Source: a virus. From it: 64,000 nt of DNA. The notes beneath the pieces are model-generated. The model had not been told where the DNA came from and searched no databases. It saw only the letters and a list, made by a program, of their open reading frames with translations. How positions within the stretch are numbered: position 1 is the stretch's first letter; each line of letters opens with the position of its first letter. Location: IMG/VR virus record IMGVR_UViG_3300025383_000015, positions 36,325-100,324 of that record; one strand, written 5' to 3'. The position numbers and the translations under genes were made by a program. Positions 15,747 to 24,977 of this stretch are shown here, piece after piece.

Positions 15747-16785
15747 CGATTGATTCTCCCATAGGTAGGTCTGATGTTTCAAATACTTTCTTTTGGATTT
15801 CTTCCTTTAGGTCTACTTCTTCACGAATACTGGCGATAGCAGACTCAATACCTTGCCACTTGCGATCTCCGTAGTAGTACCATCCACCCTTACGAGTGAT
15901 GATGTCTTTTACCACTGCAAGTGAGGCTACTTCTTTTGCAAAGTCAAACTCTCCTGGAGCACATTCGCCACCTTCTGCAAAGTAAAAATCAAAGTAAGCA
16001 ACACGTTGTGGAGGGGCGCTCTTATTCTTGAGTGTTCTTACCTTAATACGTTGACCAACTCTAACTTTGTTGTTTCCTGAACCAACTTCAATCCACTCAT
16101 CACGCTTTACTTCGCAACGAGTAAAGAATGCGTAGTTCTTTCCTTCTCCACCAGGGGTAGTGCGAGGGTCACCGTGCATGACTCCGATCTTCATGCGGTA
16201 TTGGTTGATGATCAGACCAAGTACTGGTCGCTCATCTTCAACAAGTGAGCGCTTCATAGCAGTTCCTACAACGCGAAAAAACTTATTAGTGAGTAAAGCG
16301 CCCCGTCCCACAGTCGCTTCAGACATGTCCTTTTCCATTTCGGGTGCGGGAGACAGAGCAGGAAGAGAATCAATGACAATCGCATCAACAGATTTAGATT
16401 CCGCAAATTGAATAACGGCTTGATACGCCTCTTCCATGATTGAAGTTTCGACAACGATAACACGATCAGTATCTACCCCACACATCTCTGCGTATTCTGG
16501 AACCCATTGCTCTGCAGCAACCCATACTGTGGTGTGATCAGGATTTACTTGTTGATTTGCTGCAATCGTTTTAAGCGCAAGCGCTGTCTTGCCATGCGAC
16601 GGCTCACCAATGAGTTCGTTCCACTGGTTACCAGGAAAACCCCCTCCAAGAACATAATCAAGGGTAGTACTACCGCTAGTAATACGGGGAATAAGATCAG
16701 AGCGAATGTCACTTGCAAGAACAACAACGTTATCTCCAAACTTTTTGTTAAGAAGTGCGATAACTTTCTTTGCATCATCATTCAT
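15739..16785 (-). CDS. RecA/UvsX-like recombinase
   Basis: This 348-residue ATPase has a Walker A at residues 60-68 (GEPSHGKTA), preceded by a TLDYVLGGGFPGN segment typical of RecA. A Walker B-like AIVIDSLPAL is near 140, an L1/L2 region follows, and the Q-x-R-x-K-x-G motif near 200 (NQYRMKIGV) matches RecA's NQ segment. It would coat ssDNA and drive strand exchange for recombination-dependent replication and repair. It lies with the nucleases, polymerase and SSB-like gene. The C-terminus is more divergent than in host RecA, as expected of a phage form. Confidence 0.85.
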   Translation of the reverse strand: MNDDAKKVIALLNKKFGDNVVVLASDIRSDLIPRITSGSTTLDYVLGGGFPGNQWNELIGEPSHGKTALALKTIAANQQVNPDHTTVWVAAEQWVPEYAEMCGVDTDRVIVVETSIMEEAYQAVIQFAESKSVDAIVIDSLPALSPAPEMEKDMSEATVGRGALLTNKFFRVVGTAMKRSLVEDERPVLGLIINQYRMKIGVMHGDPRTTPGGEGKNYAFFTRCEVKRDEWIEVGSGNNKVRVGQRIKVRTLKNKSAPPQRVAYFDFYFAEGGECAPGEFDFAKEVASLAVVKDIITRKGGWYYYGDRKWQGIESAIASIREEVDLKEEIQKKVFETSDLPMGESIDE

Positions 16786-17159
16786 TAATTCACTCTTCCA
16801 ATAATGTTCTGTGGGTTGTAATTGTTTGTTGTGTCATTTCCTCGCGCTGCTTTAGCAGAGCCTTCAATATGTGCGCCTGCCAGTGATCCGTATTTACTAC
16901 CTGACTGTTCTACTGGATAACCACAATCCATGCAACGTGCTTTTGCACCCTGTACAGACATGTACTTATCTGAACCACAATCTGGACACGATCCCGTCTG
17001 TGTAGAACTTGGCAGTCGAGGACCTACAGGTGCTTGTGTTGGTTGAGGCATCTGTGTCATTGGCATCTGCGATGGGGCTATAGGCATATTTGCAGGACGT
17101 GGTTGAACTGCAGGCTGTTGTATTTGTGTACCTAACTTCTTGGCCCAAAAATCACTCAT
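16785..17159 (-). CDS. Zinc-ribbon protein with Pro/Gln-rich N-terminus
   Basis: The first ~55 of 124 residues are Pro/Gln/Met-rich (QPTQ, MPQP repeats) and look disordered. A zinc ribbon follows: CPDC near residue 58 and CMDC near 76, with an intervening strand pair. The tail is Gly/Ser/Asn-rich. It overlaps the polymerase gene by four bases and the RecA-like gene by one, so it is likely a replication accessory protein. Confidence 0.6.
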   Translation of the reverse strand: MSDFWAKKLGTQIQQPAVQPRPANMPIAPSQMPMTQMPQPTQAPVGPRLPSSTQTGSCPDCGSDKYMSVQGAKARCMDCGYPVEQSGSKYGSLAGAHIEGSAKAARGNDTTNNYNPQNIIGRVN

Positions 17160-19156
17160 TTGGCTTCACCCCATTTATCTACAATTTTTACATCTGCAAT
17201 AAGAGGAACTGTAATCTGTGGAAAAGAAATTCCTTCCATCGACACACGGATTGCCTCTGCTACCTCATCTGCAAGATGTTCTGGGGTAACAGTAACCAGT
17301 TCATCGTGCACAGTCAAGAGCACGTTTACCTCTGGTTCGTCTAAGAAGCATGAGTGTGCCCTAACAATGGCTAATTTCATGATGTCTGCAGCAGACCCTT
17401 GAATTACGGTGTTAAATGCCTGTCGTTCTGCCCTGGATCTAAGGCTTTTCTCATTACTACGTAACTCTGGAAGATAACGACGTCTTCCTAGGAGAGTTTC
17501 TACATATGGGGTTGGGCGCTTATTTTCGGCTAAACGCACAACTTTGGCCTTGTACCGAGCAATATCGTGGAATCTTCCTGTAAAATCCTCAAGAAGATCT
17601 TTGGCTTCTTTTAGACTTAAACCTAGTTGTTCAGCGATCTTATCTGGACCTACACCATACGACATGGCAAGAACCAATACCTTACCTGCTTTACGATTAA
17701 GTCCGACTGTGTCACCGATAGTGGTGTACACATCCCCACCTTCTAAGTAGTTCTTCATCAAAATAGGGTCGTTAGAAAATGCTGCAATAATCCGTGGCTC
17801 AATTTGAGAGTAGTCAGCAACAACTAACTTGTATCCCTTGGGTGCGATGAACAAGTTACGAATAAGTTTTCCGTACTCACCTCCGCTTGGAATGTTCTGC
17901 AGATTTGGTTCAGAGGAAGAGAACCGACCTGTTTCAGCACCATGCGCTTTGAAATTTGTATGAACTTTGCCTTTAACAAGGAGTGAGTCTTTCTTGATGA
18001 TCTTAGACTTTCCTAGATTAGTTCGGGTAATGTCTCCACCAAGATATGGCATCACATATGTTGTCATCAACTTATTTAAGTCCTGGTAATCCAAAAGAGC
18101 ATCTACGAGATCGTCTGTGCCACGAAACAACTCAAGAGCATCAGATGATACTGAGTAATGCTGAATTCCTAGCGGCTCTCCAGCGTTCTTTTGAGCGTAG
18201 CCTTTAGGAGTAAGTGCGATCTTCAAACGGGTATTTGGCTTTAATCCTCGTCCACCTTCGCTCTTTGGGCTAAACAACATCTTCTGTTTTTCAGGTATGG
18301 AGTTAAGAGAGAAGGCTTCACCCGTAATCTTCCACGCACGTGCCTTTGCATCATCTAAGTCTTTATCAATACGTGTTTTTAAAGTTGTTAATTGTTCTGT
18401 GTCGATCGTTGCTCCTGCTAATTCCATGTCGCAGAGAGCAGCAACTACGTCCATCTCCAACTTCCACACTGCTTGAAGACTGCCTTCAAGTCGTGGGTCT
18501 AACGCCTTGTACAACTTCCAAGTAACTTCAGCGTCAATTCCTGAGTATTTTGCAACGTCTTCAAACGAGTGAACTTCTACCTGTGCTCCAACACCTTTTT
18601 CAACGATGATACCTAGTTCCCGTTTGGAGCAGTCAGCAAGACCAAGTCCTAGACGATTGCGGTTATCAATAATGAATGAGGCCATCAAAGTGTCAAAAAA
18701 AGGTTTAGTAGGAACTATTCCTCGGTAGTACTTTGCAATCGACTTAAGGTCAAACTTGACGTTGTGACCGATCTTCAACTTATCACTAAAGAACAACGGC
18801 TTAAGAGCCTTAAAGACGTCACCAGGAAGAAGTTGTTTAGGTGCTGGACCAAAGACTGGTCTCCAGTTTGCTTTGTTCTTAGAGTAATCAGCATCGGTAA
18901 GTTCTTTACCTTTTGCAAGTTTGGCTTGACCGCCTTTAAGAAGGTCTTTATCCCAACGCAAAAACTCACCATTTGGATGTCCCATGGGAATGACATCAAC
19001 GCGACCTTCTGTCGCTAACGAAATCCACAAAACGTCGTTGACTACAGGTTGGATTCTATTTTCACCAACTGTTTCGACGTCAAATGCAAATGCATCTACC
19101 TTGGAGTAATACTCAACAAGGTCTTCTAACTGTTCTTTTGTTGTAATTATGTTCAT
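17156..19156 (-). CDS. polA: Family A DNA polymerase with 3'-5' exonuclease domain
   Basis: In this 666-residue protein the exonuclease motifs lie first: FAFDVETVG (D26, E28), HNVKFDL near 135, and YSGIDAEVTWKL near 205. The polymerase motifs follow: A (VVADYSQIEPRI), B (RQAFNTVIQGSAAD) and C (LLTVHDELV) toward the C-terminus. There is no 5'-3' flap nuclease domain, as in phage forms such as T7. This is the phage replicative polymerase. It is expressed just after the SSB-like gene and a hairpin, and overlaps the zinc-ribbon gene by four bases. Confidence 0.95.
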   Translation of the reverse strand: MNIITTKEQLEDLVEYYSKVDAFAFDVETVGENRIQPVVNDVLWISLATEGRVDVIPMGHPNGEFLRWDKDLLKGGQAKLAKGKELTDADYSKNKANWRPVFGPAPKQLLPGDVFKALKPLFFSDKLKIGHNVKFDLKSIAKYYRGIVPTKPFFDTLMASFIIDNRNRLGLGLADCSKRELGIIVEKGVGAQVEVHSFEDVAKYSGIDAEVTWKLYKALDPRLEGSLQAVWKLEMDVVAALCDMELAGATIDTEQLTTLKTRIDKDLDDAKARAWKITGEAFSLNSIPEKQKMLFSPKSEGGRGLKPNTRLKIALTPKGYAQKNAGEPLGIQHYSVSSDALELFRGTDDLVDALLDYQDLNKLMTTYVMPYLGGDITRTNLGKSKIIKKDSLLVKGKVHTNFKAHGAETGRFSSSEPNLQNIPSGGEYGKLIRNLFIAPKGYKLVVADYSQIEPRIIAAFSNDPILMKNYLEGGDVYTTIGDTVGLNRKAGKVLVLAMSYGVGPDKIAEQLGLSLKEAKDLLEDFTGRFHDIARYKAKVVRLAENKRPTPYVETLLGRRRYLPELRSNEKSLRSRAERQAFNTVIQGSAADIMKLAIVRAHSCFLDEPEVNVLLTVHDELVTVTPEHLADEVAEAIRVSMEGISFPQITVPLIADVKIVDKWGEAK

Positions 19157-19178
19157 TTATCCCTCAATAAATAGATGG

Positions 19179-19206
19179 AGAGAGCCAGTGATAGGGCTGG
19201 CTCTCT
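19179..19206 (-). promoter_or_regulatory. Strong hairpin between the SSB-like and polymerase genes
   Basis: A perfect 10-bp stem (AGAGAGCCAG with CTGGCTCTCT) has an 8-base loop. It lies in the 64-base gap between the two genes. On the minus strand the stem is followed by CCATCTATTT, not a run of Ts, so it is a weak terminator at best. It could instead attenuate polymerase expression or protect the end of the SSB-like mRNA after processing. Confidence 0.5.
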
Positions 19207-19220
19207 ACCGTGATTGGAAG

Positions 19221-19892
19221 TTACTCTGATTCGCGAGCGACTTCAAGTAGTTCTGAGCGAGGGGATTCTCGAACTACCTGTGCTGCTGTGTATGGCACAG
19301 CATTCGCTACTAGAGCATTGACCTGATCAAGGTCTAACTTCCAGTCCTCAGCAAGATCACGAGCGCGAACAAAGTTAAAACTGTATTGAGTTGTTCGGCC
19401 CATTCCCATGCGAGAAACTTCCCAGAACTCTCTTGTAAGAGGTCCTTTGCGCTCATCCTTGTGGGATGCAACGATTTGACGTGCTAGAACTGGAGGCGCA
19501 GTAAGTACTTGTACTGACTGTGTATCACCGCTAAGAACCAAGACGTTCCATGCGAACTTGCCGCGTGGCTTGTCTCCTAGGATGTCGCAGAGTGGGCAAC
19601 CATTTTCTGAGTTGGCACTGCAAACAAAGGATTTACGACCCTTTGGGCGTTCGATCCAGTGTTGCTCATATACTGCAAATGGCTCATCTTGCAGGAACTT
19701 GATGAGTTGAGATGACTCCGTAAACTTGAAGTCAGTTGGGTATTCGCTAGATGTTTCTGGCTTTAGCAACGCTTCAAGAGCGCTCATACCAGATTGGATT
19801 GTTGTTCCTACTTTTGGTGTAGCGTCTTCTTGATCTGGATCAAGTGCAGCGCTATACGCGTCAGCAGCAACTGTTGGTTGTGTGATAGGCAT
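19221..19892 (-). CDS. Putative ssDNA-binding protein
   Basis: The start chosen is MPITQ at 19892 (223 residues) because AGAAAG lies eight bases upstream; an in-frame GTG at 19916 has no better site. The core has a CSANSENGCPLC cysteine pattern near residue 100 within a beta-rich stretch (KFAWNVLVL), recalling the zinc-containing core of T4 gp32-type proteins. The C-terminus is acidic at the very end (EVARESE), as in ssDNA-binding proteins that recruit partners. Position next to polymerase and near RecA supports the role. The match is by resemblance, not by a definite motif. Confidence 0.45.
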   Translation of the reverse strand: MPITQPTVAADAYSAALDPDQEDATPKVGTTIQSGMSALEALLKPETSSEYPTDFKFTESSQLIKFLQDEPFAVYEQHWIERPKGRKSFVCSANSENGCPLCDILGDKPRGKFAWNVLVLSGDTQSVQVLTAPPVLARQIVASHKDERKGPLTREFWEVSRMGMGRTTQYSFNFVRARDLAEDWKLDLDQVNALVANAVPYTAAQVVRESPRSELLEVARESE

Positions 19893-19944
19893 GTGTTTTC
19901 TTTCTGTAAGGGGCACGGCATAGGCTGTTGTACATAGACGTTGC

Positions 19945-20415
19945 CTAAGTCTGGCTCTCGGTTGTTGTGATTTCCTTCCAACGCTCTACTAGAGCCTCTG
20001 TAAGGTCATCGTGTTCGTTCCACTCAATACGAGCGGAACCAAGTAAGCCACGCTTTGAGAATTCCTCAATAGCGGACTCGATGAGGGAGCGGGTATACAC
20101 CCGATTTCCTCCAGTCTTTTGACCTTTTAAAGTCTTAGACCGTAGTCGATACGGGGCACGTGGGATATACCCTTTGCGCTCCCACATTCGGATGGTAACA
20201 ATGGTTTTTTCTAATGCGTGTGCTAGTGCACCGATAGTAAAAACCTCTGTCTCTTTACCACCAAGCATTTTAATGATGGGATTTTCATCCCAGCCATTAC
20301 TCTCACCGCTTTTACGGCGAGAAACCTTTGGGTCTAACTCGCGACGCTTACGCTTTGATCCAGGAAGATATTCAAGGTCGGCAAAGGCTGCCTCGATCTC
20401 TTCGTCGCTGCGCAT
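19945..20415 (-). CDS. MerR-like winged helix DNA-binding protein
   Basis: In this 156-residue protein, a FTIGALAHALEKTIVTIRMWERKGYIPRAPYR segment near residues 58-90 is a MerR-type helix-turn-helix plus wing, including the W-E-x-x-G-x-x-P turn. A Lys/Gly-rich stretch and a recognition-like helix follow (TRSLIESAIEEFSKRG). There is no effector-binding domain, which suits a small phage regulator or excisionase-type protein. The N-terminus is highly charged and basic (KRKRRELDPKVSRRKSG). Confidence 0.65.
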   Translation of the reverse strand: MRSDEEIEAAFADLEYLPGSKRKRRELDPKVSRRKSGESNGWDENPIIKMLGGKETEVFTIGALAHALEKTIVTIRMWERKGYIPRAPYRLRSKTLKGQKTGGNRVYTRSLIESAIEEFSKRGLLGSARIEWNEHDDLTEALVERWKEITTTESQT

Positions 20416-20425
20416 GTATTAGTCC

Positions 20426-20608
20426 TTAATGATTGTGTGGGTTTGGAATTAACTTACAGAAAGTCTTTCCATCAAAAGCAGTTTTCCAATCGTGATGGAT
20501 TCCTTGTGGGTCAACACACACAAATCCAGAAAGATTAGGGGTTGTTGACGCGTGCGCTGGAACTACAGACGCTGCAAGAATAATTGCAGTAACAGTTAAA
20601 ATCTTCAT
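20426..20608 (-). CDS. Small secreted protein
   Basis: This 60-residue protein has a signal peptide (MKILTVTAIILAASVVPAHA, cleavage likely after A20). The short mature part of about 40 residues holds two cysteines that could form a disulfide, and ends with an His/Asn/Pro tail. It is the second secreted product of this phage region, after the subtilisin. Function is unknown; action at the host surface is possible. Confidence 0.6.
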   Translation of the reverse strand: MKILTVTAIILAASVVPAHASTTPNLSGFVCVDPQGIHHDWKTAFDGKTFCKLIPNPHNH

Positions 20609-20610
20609 CT

Positions 20611-21051
20611 TTATCCCTTATCCATTACTAGTGCCCATGATATTTGTTGTGGATACATCTCGTCAATTTCTTGTTCAGTAAGTTGGTCGCTGTACAAAGC
20701 AGCCATCAAAGCATCTTCGTCAATAACACGAATAGTCTTGTAGAGTTGATCGCCAAGATTCTTTGCTTCAATAATTTCTTCTGCTTTTGCTTCGTTAATT
20801 TTACGAGAAACACGGCGTTGCTTTTTAAAACCAACAACACCATCTACTTCATCAGGAAGTTCTAGGATTACATGACCATCAGTGTCTGTTTCGCCAACTT
20901 CATCAATCTTTTCAAACAACTTATCGCGTAGAGTTTTTACTTTAGACTCAAAATATTCAATCTGTTTTTTAGAAAATATGTACTCTTTTGCTTGAGTAGT
21001 CAACTCATCTTCAGATGCGATTCGTGGTTCTGTTGGCTTTACCCTCGCCAT
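20611..21051 (-). CDS. Hypothetical protein
   Basis: This 146-residue protein has a helical N-terminus (LTTQAKEYIFSKKQIEYFESKVKTLRDKLFEKI), a short Gly/Asp-rich beta turn, a basic KKQRRVSRKI stretch, and a C-terminal helix. It resembles proteins seen beside SNF2 helicases in actinophages, in my recollection, but I cannot name the family. Two bases separate it from the next gene downstream. Confidence 0.55.
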   Translation of the reverse strand: MARVKPTEPRIASEDELTTQAKEYIFSKKQIEYFESKVKTLRDKLFEKIDEVGETDTDGHVILELPDEVDGVVGFKKQRRVSRKINEAKAEEIIEAKNLGDQLYKTIRVIDEDALMAALYSDQLTEQEIDEMYPQQISWALVMDKG

Positions 21052-21059
21052 TGTGCCTC

Positions 21060-22610
21060 CTAGTTTCTTCCTGTAAGGAAACTTATCAAACTTCCAACTG
21101 TCATGTCAATTCCGCCTTTAGAATTGATTCCAGCCCCATCAAGGACTGCATCTGCTACGGCGTTCTTTTGTTGGAGCATGTCATGTTGTCTTACTTCTAT
21201 TGAGTTTTCCATGATCATGTCTTGAATAATCACAGTTGGCCACCTGCTAGATGCTCTTTTGATTCTTCCGTTTCGTTGTACAGATAGTCCTGCACTCCAT
21301 GGAAGGTCGTAGTTAATTAGTAGGTTGGCATTTGGCAAATCTACACCATAACCACCCGCATCAGAGGAAATGAACACGCGACACGCGGGATCAGTTAAAA
21401 ACTTCTCTTTACTAGCCTCTTTTTCTTTGGCATCCATAGACCCTGTGTAAAGGGTGCCACCCACTAACTCCTGAATTTTTACAAGCATTCCTACATAGGA
21501 GGTAAAAATAACAACTTTGGCATCTGGATCAGTATCTAAGTGGTCTTGGACATACTCTTTAAGAACCATCAATTTATGGGATTTTTTAGAGTTCAACAAC
21601 TCTCGTTCTTTTAGGCTATAGGCATAAGCACTGCCTTCCCCATTTTGCTCTTCAAACTTGGTGGCGCTATCTATGAGTAGTTCTGGATGATCACACAACA
21701 TTCTTAGTGCAGTAATTTTGCTCATGATAGAACCCCGCATAGCATCCGCTGGTCCACTTTGTTTGTTTTCGTGGCCATAGTGCGCCATCAACGAAAAGTT
21801 TGCTCCCAACAACTGCTGGGCCTCAATTAACTCGTTGCATAACTCTTCTGATATGTACTTGTAAAGTTTTTTGTTGTCACTATCAAACGGAACAACTATA
21901 GGATCTCTGTAAATAGTGTCAGGAAGATAAGGGGCTACATCTTCGTCTGTTTGTGTTTTTCTTACTGAAGCCTGCTGAACCTTTTGGTGAAATAAAGGTA
22001 AATTTCTATAGCGTTGTACACCTCCAAAATGATTTCGCACGATAAACGTCTGATCAAAAAGGTCAAATCTTCCAAGTAGATTAGGATCGACAAATTGCAT
22101 AATCGAGTACAGTTCTTCTGGGCGTCCGTTCTCAATAGGTGTACCAGTCAGCGCAAACCTAACCTTTACATCTTTTGAGAGTTGTTTGACCTTCTTGGCC
22201 CTTTGGGAACGGAAGCCTTTTATAGCGGTTGCTTCATCACATACGATTGCATCCCAGTTAATCTTGCTAACGATATCCCAGTCATTAACTATGGCTTCGT
22301 AGTTGCATATTAAGTAGTCAGTATTTTCAGACCATTGTTTTTCACGTTTGATTTTTGACCCGTCAACTACTGTTGAAGATGAATCAGAAAACTTTGCTAT
22401 TTCTTTTTGCCACTGGTATTTAAGACTTGATAAACAAATGATTAATGTTGGTCCTGTTATATCTTTGTTGTCTCGAAGTTGTTCTATCGCAGCAATAGAC
22501 ATCGCTGTTTTTCCAAGACCCATTTCATAGGCAACTAACATGGTTTTGCGATCAACCATCTTGGCTACTGCCTCAACTTGATATGGTTTTAAAGATTTTT
22601 TAAAAGACAT
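21060..22610 (-). CDS. SNF2-like superfamily II helicase
   Basis: This 516-residue protein carries the SF2 motifs in order: I (MLVAYEMGLGKTAMS, near 24-38), a DEAT box (motif II, VCDEATAIK) near 125, III (LTGTPIENGRPEELY) near 155, and V-VI at the C-terminus (FISSDAGGYGVDLPNA, QRNGRIKRASS). The spacing matches SNF2/Rad54-type DNA translocases found in large phages. It may remodel DNA-bound proteins or assist recombination. It overlaps the small zinc-ribbon gene upstream by 11 bases. Confidence 0.85.
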   Translation of the reverse strand: MSFKKSLKPYQVEAVAKMVDRKTMLVAYEMGLGKTAMSIAAIEQLRDNKDITGPTLIICLSSLKYQWQKEIAKFSDSSSTVVDGSKIKREKQWSENTDYLICNYEAIVNDWDIVSKINWDAIVCDEATAIKGFRSQRAKKVKQLSKDVKVRFALTGTPIENGRPEELYSIMQFVDPNLLGRFDLFDQTFIVRNHFGGVQRYRNLPLFHQKVQQASVRKTQTDEDVAPYLPDTIYRDPIVVPFDSDNKKLYKYISEELCNELIEAQQLLGANFSLMAHYGHENKQSGPADAMRGSIMSKITALRMLCDHPELLIDSATKFEEQNGEGSAYAYSLKERELLNSKKSHKLMVLKEYVQDHLDTDPDAKVVIFTSYVGMLVKIQELVGGTLYTGSMDAKEKEASKEKFLTDPACRVFISSDAGGYGVDLPNANLLINYDLPWSAGLSVQRNGRIKRASSRWPTVIIQDMIMENSIEVRQHDMLQQKNAVADAVLDGAGINSKGGIDMTVGSLISFLTGRN

Positions 22611-22788
22611 TATTGTCAGGATTATCTACGGGGGTAGGGGCAGTGAGTAAGGTTCCGCAGTCATCGCATTCAGCATCTGTAAACCATAATGCGATGTCAT
22701 AGTTTTCAAACATTGCTTTTATCTTCAATACTAAATGCCCACAGTTAGGACAGGCATGTGTAGGAACTCCTCGTGCGTCTAGCGTCAT
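22600..22788 (-). CDS. Zinc-ribbon small protein
   Basis: This 62-residue protein has CPNC near residue 13 and CDDC near 43, forming a zinc-ribbon pattern. The N-terminus has a basic/aromatic lead and the middle a charged helix. It starts within an ATGA overlap with the primase stop and overlaps the SNF2 gene by 11 bases. It is likely a replication or transcription accessory. Confidence 0.6.
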   Translation of the reverse strand: MTLDARGVPTHACPNCGHLVLKIKAMFENYDIALWFTDAECDDCGTLLTAPTPVDNPDNNVF

Positions 22789-23714
22789 GCGTAGGCTTCC
22801 TTACCGTAGATCATGTGTTTAGCAGTTTCTAAGCCACGCTGTATTTGCTTTTCAGACATGTCTCCGACGTCTTTTACGTCAATACCTGTGTAATTAAAGT
22901 ACCTAAGATCAAATCCATATTTGCGAGAAAATACTAACATCTGTTCTGATGCCTTTTTTCCTGCTTGGTCGTTGTCAAATGCAGAAATGATACTTATCGC
23001 TCTGCGCATTAACTTACCTTGTTCTTCACTAATGATTGCGCCATATGTGGCGATAGCGTTGTACCCCAAGCCAGTAAGACGAACAGCGTCCAAAGGAGAT
23101 TCGACAACCCATAATGGTTTAGACTCGTCAAGAATCTGTACGCCAAAGACTGTCTTAGACTTCTTTACTCCTGGTGGATAGTTTCTAAAAAACCTTCCTG
23201 TTGCGCCCTTTTCTTGCCATCCCCAAAGAGAAAAATCATCAGGCTCTCTAATCGGCAAAATCCAAGCGTTGTTTTTAGGATCCCAAAGAACTCCATGAGA
23301 ATTTACTGCCTCTCGTGTGAGGAACCTCTTCTTGAGTTCTATATCTGGAACATCAGTAAACACGGCTAAACGGGCTTCTGACATGCCAATAGGCTCTTCT
23401 GGGACAATGTACTGAGGAAGGTCTTTCAAGCGCTGTAACAGGGTGTCAAGGGGCAGTTCTGTCTTCTCTTTGAGGAAGTCCTGGATATCAAAATGATCCA
23501 GCCCTTTAAGATCTCGAACAAGGGTGTACATATTGCCCTTGTACCCACAAGAAAAGCAGAGATGAACACCTGTCTCTAAGTTAACCCACCATGAAGGGCT
23601 GTGATCATCGCTACCTGTGCGAGCCTTATGCATTGGGCATAGCCCGTTAACTTCGTTGCCTCGTTGAGCAACCATAGTCACATCAAGGTTTAGAAGAACC
23701 TTCTCAACGTCCAT
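22785..23714 (-). CDS. DnaG-type primase (CHC2 zinc finger and TOPRIM)
   Basis: In this 309-residue protein, the N-terminal zinc site CPMH...CFSC (about residues 26-58) and HSPSWW match the CHC2 primase domain. The TOPRIM core has VVESPLDAVRL near 210 with the catalytic Glu, and AFDNDQAG near 255 giving D-x-D. It would make RNA primers at the fork with the DnaB helicase, whose gene is next upstream with a one-base overlap. It is shorter than host DnaG because it lacks the helicase-binding C-terminal domain. Confidence 0.88.
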   Translation of the reverse strand: MDVEKVLLNLDVTMVAQRGNEVNGLCPMHKARTGSDDHSPSWWVNLETGVHLCFSCGYKGNMYTLVRDLKGLDHFDIQDFLKEKTELPLDTLLQRLKDLPQYIVPEEPIGMSEARLAVFTDVPDIELKKRFLTREAVNSHGVLWDPKNNAWILPIREPDDFSLWGWQEKGATGRFFRNYPPGVKKSKTVFGVQILDESKPLWVVESPLDAVRLTGLGYNAIATYGAIISEEQGKLMRRAISIISAFDNDQAGKKASEQMLVFSRKYGFDLRYFNYTGIDVKDVGDMSEKQIQRGLETAKHMIYGKEAYA

Positions 23715-24967
23715 TAGCGGTTCGCCATGTACTTAAGGCAGAACTGACATTTAGACATTTCGTCTTCATCGTGAAAGCACCCTGTTTCCCAGTTCCAGGT
23801 AATAGGAGTTTCTGTTGGAGGGCAGTTACGGCTAGAAACAATGCGAAGTTTTCTTACTTCTTCATCTTCTTCGACAGGCTCTAATCCCAAGATAACATCT
23901 GAGTCTTGGAAGAATGAGGATGAGTAACCAATAGAATCAGCAGTAACTTTTCCTCCACGCATTTTCCATAGCAAAGTCTGAGTAGTAATAATTACTGGCT
24001 TGTTAATCTTTTGCGCCAAGCGCTTTAGTCCTCGAGTAATGTTTGTAATTGCCTGTGGGGTGTTCATCTCTCCTGAGACTTCATCAAGCATCAAGTACAC
24101 ACCATCAACAAACACAACATCAGGTTTTGTTTGCTGAATCTTTGCTGCTAACGATGAGACTGTCAGACCATTTACAGCGTCAATCAAGTGAAAAGACTGC
24201 ATAGTTTCAATTCGATTAAGCGAGGTTACATAGCGAGCATCTTCTGCAGGCTGCAACTTTCCTCGACGCAAACGTGTATGGGATATGTTTGCTCTAATAG
24301 CGTCGTGACGTTGCTGTTGTTCGTGGTTGTTCATCTCGAAGGACTGAAACATTGGAACTTTGCCACTCTCGTGAACATTGATCGCAATCTTCAAAGCAAT
24401 TTGAGATTTACCAGTCTTTGGTGGGGCGATGATAGTGATGAGTTGTCCGCCTTGAAGTCCAGCAGTTGCTTCATCAATCTTTTCAAAACCTGTAGGTATA
24501 CCTAGAAATTCTTGGTTCTGAAGTGCTTGGTATTCCTTGTATCTTTCTTCTACGTTTTTAGAAAGATCAATCTCATGTGTACCAAGAACACCTTGCTCGC
24601 TTACCTTTGTAAGCGTTCCCTCCATAGCGATGAGGGCTGCTTCGTGGTTGTTTTCTTGCAAGTTCTCAATCGCAGACTCTAACCCTTGACGAGTTATTAG
24701 GTTGCGACGAAACGTCACCATCGTGTCTAATAGGTAATCAATGGTGTCTTCTACATCTAAGACTTTGTAATTTGGGTAGTGGTCTTTTACAACAACAGCA
24801 GTAGGCACTTCGTTGTACTCGTTGTAGTGCTGTACAACAAATTCCCACACTCTGCGGTTATCGTCATCAAGAAACCAATTAGGTTTTACATTTCGTTGGA
24901 GGGCTGGAGTTATATCTCTGTCTCGAACTACTTTACTTACTAAACGATGCTCATTATCTGCTGCCAT
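23714..24967 (-). CDS. DnaB-family replicative helicase
   Basis: This 417-residue protein has a helical N-terminal domain up to ~150. The RecA-like core follows: Walker A (APPKTGKSQIA) near 180, a Walker B-like VFVDGVYLM near 285, and a later TQTLLW motif. The C-terminal tail has two CxxC pairs (CPPTETP..., MSKCQFC), unusual for DnaB and possibly a zinc clip. It works with the primase downstream and the DnaC/IstB-type loader at 25696-26412. Confidence 0.85.
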   Translation of the reverse strand: MAADNEHRLVSKVVRDRDITPALQRNVKPNWFLDDDNRRVWEFVVQHYNEYNEVPTAVVVKDHYPNYKVLDVEDTIDYLLDTMVTFRRNLITRQGLESAIENLQENNHEAALIAMEGTLTKVSEQGVLGTHEIDLSKNVEERYKEYQALQNQEFLGIPTGFEKIDEATAGLQGGQLITIIAPPKTGKSQIALKIAINVHESGKVPMFQSFEMNNHEQQQRHDAIRANISHTRLRRGKLQPAEDARYVTSLNRIETMQSFHLIDAVNGLTVSSLAAKIQQTKPDVVFVDGVYLMLDEVSGEMNTPQAITNITRGLKRLAQKINKPVIITTQTLLWKMRGGKVTADSIGYSSSFFQDSDVILGLEPVEEDEEVRKLRIVSSRNCPPTETPITWNWETGCFHDEDEMSKCQFCLKYMANR

Positions 24968-24977
24968 TACGCCCCTC

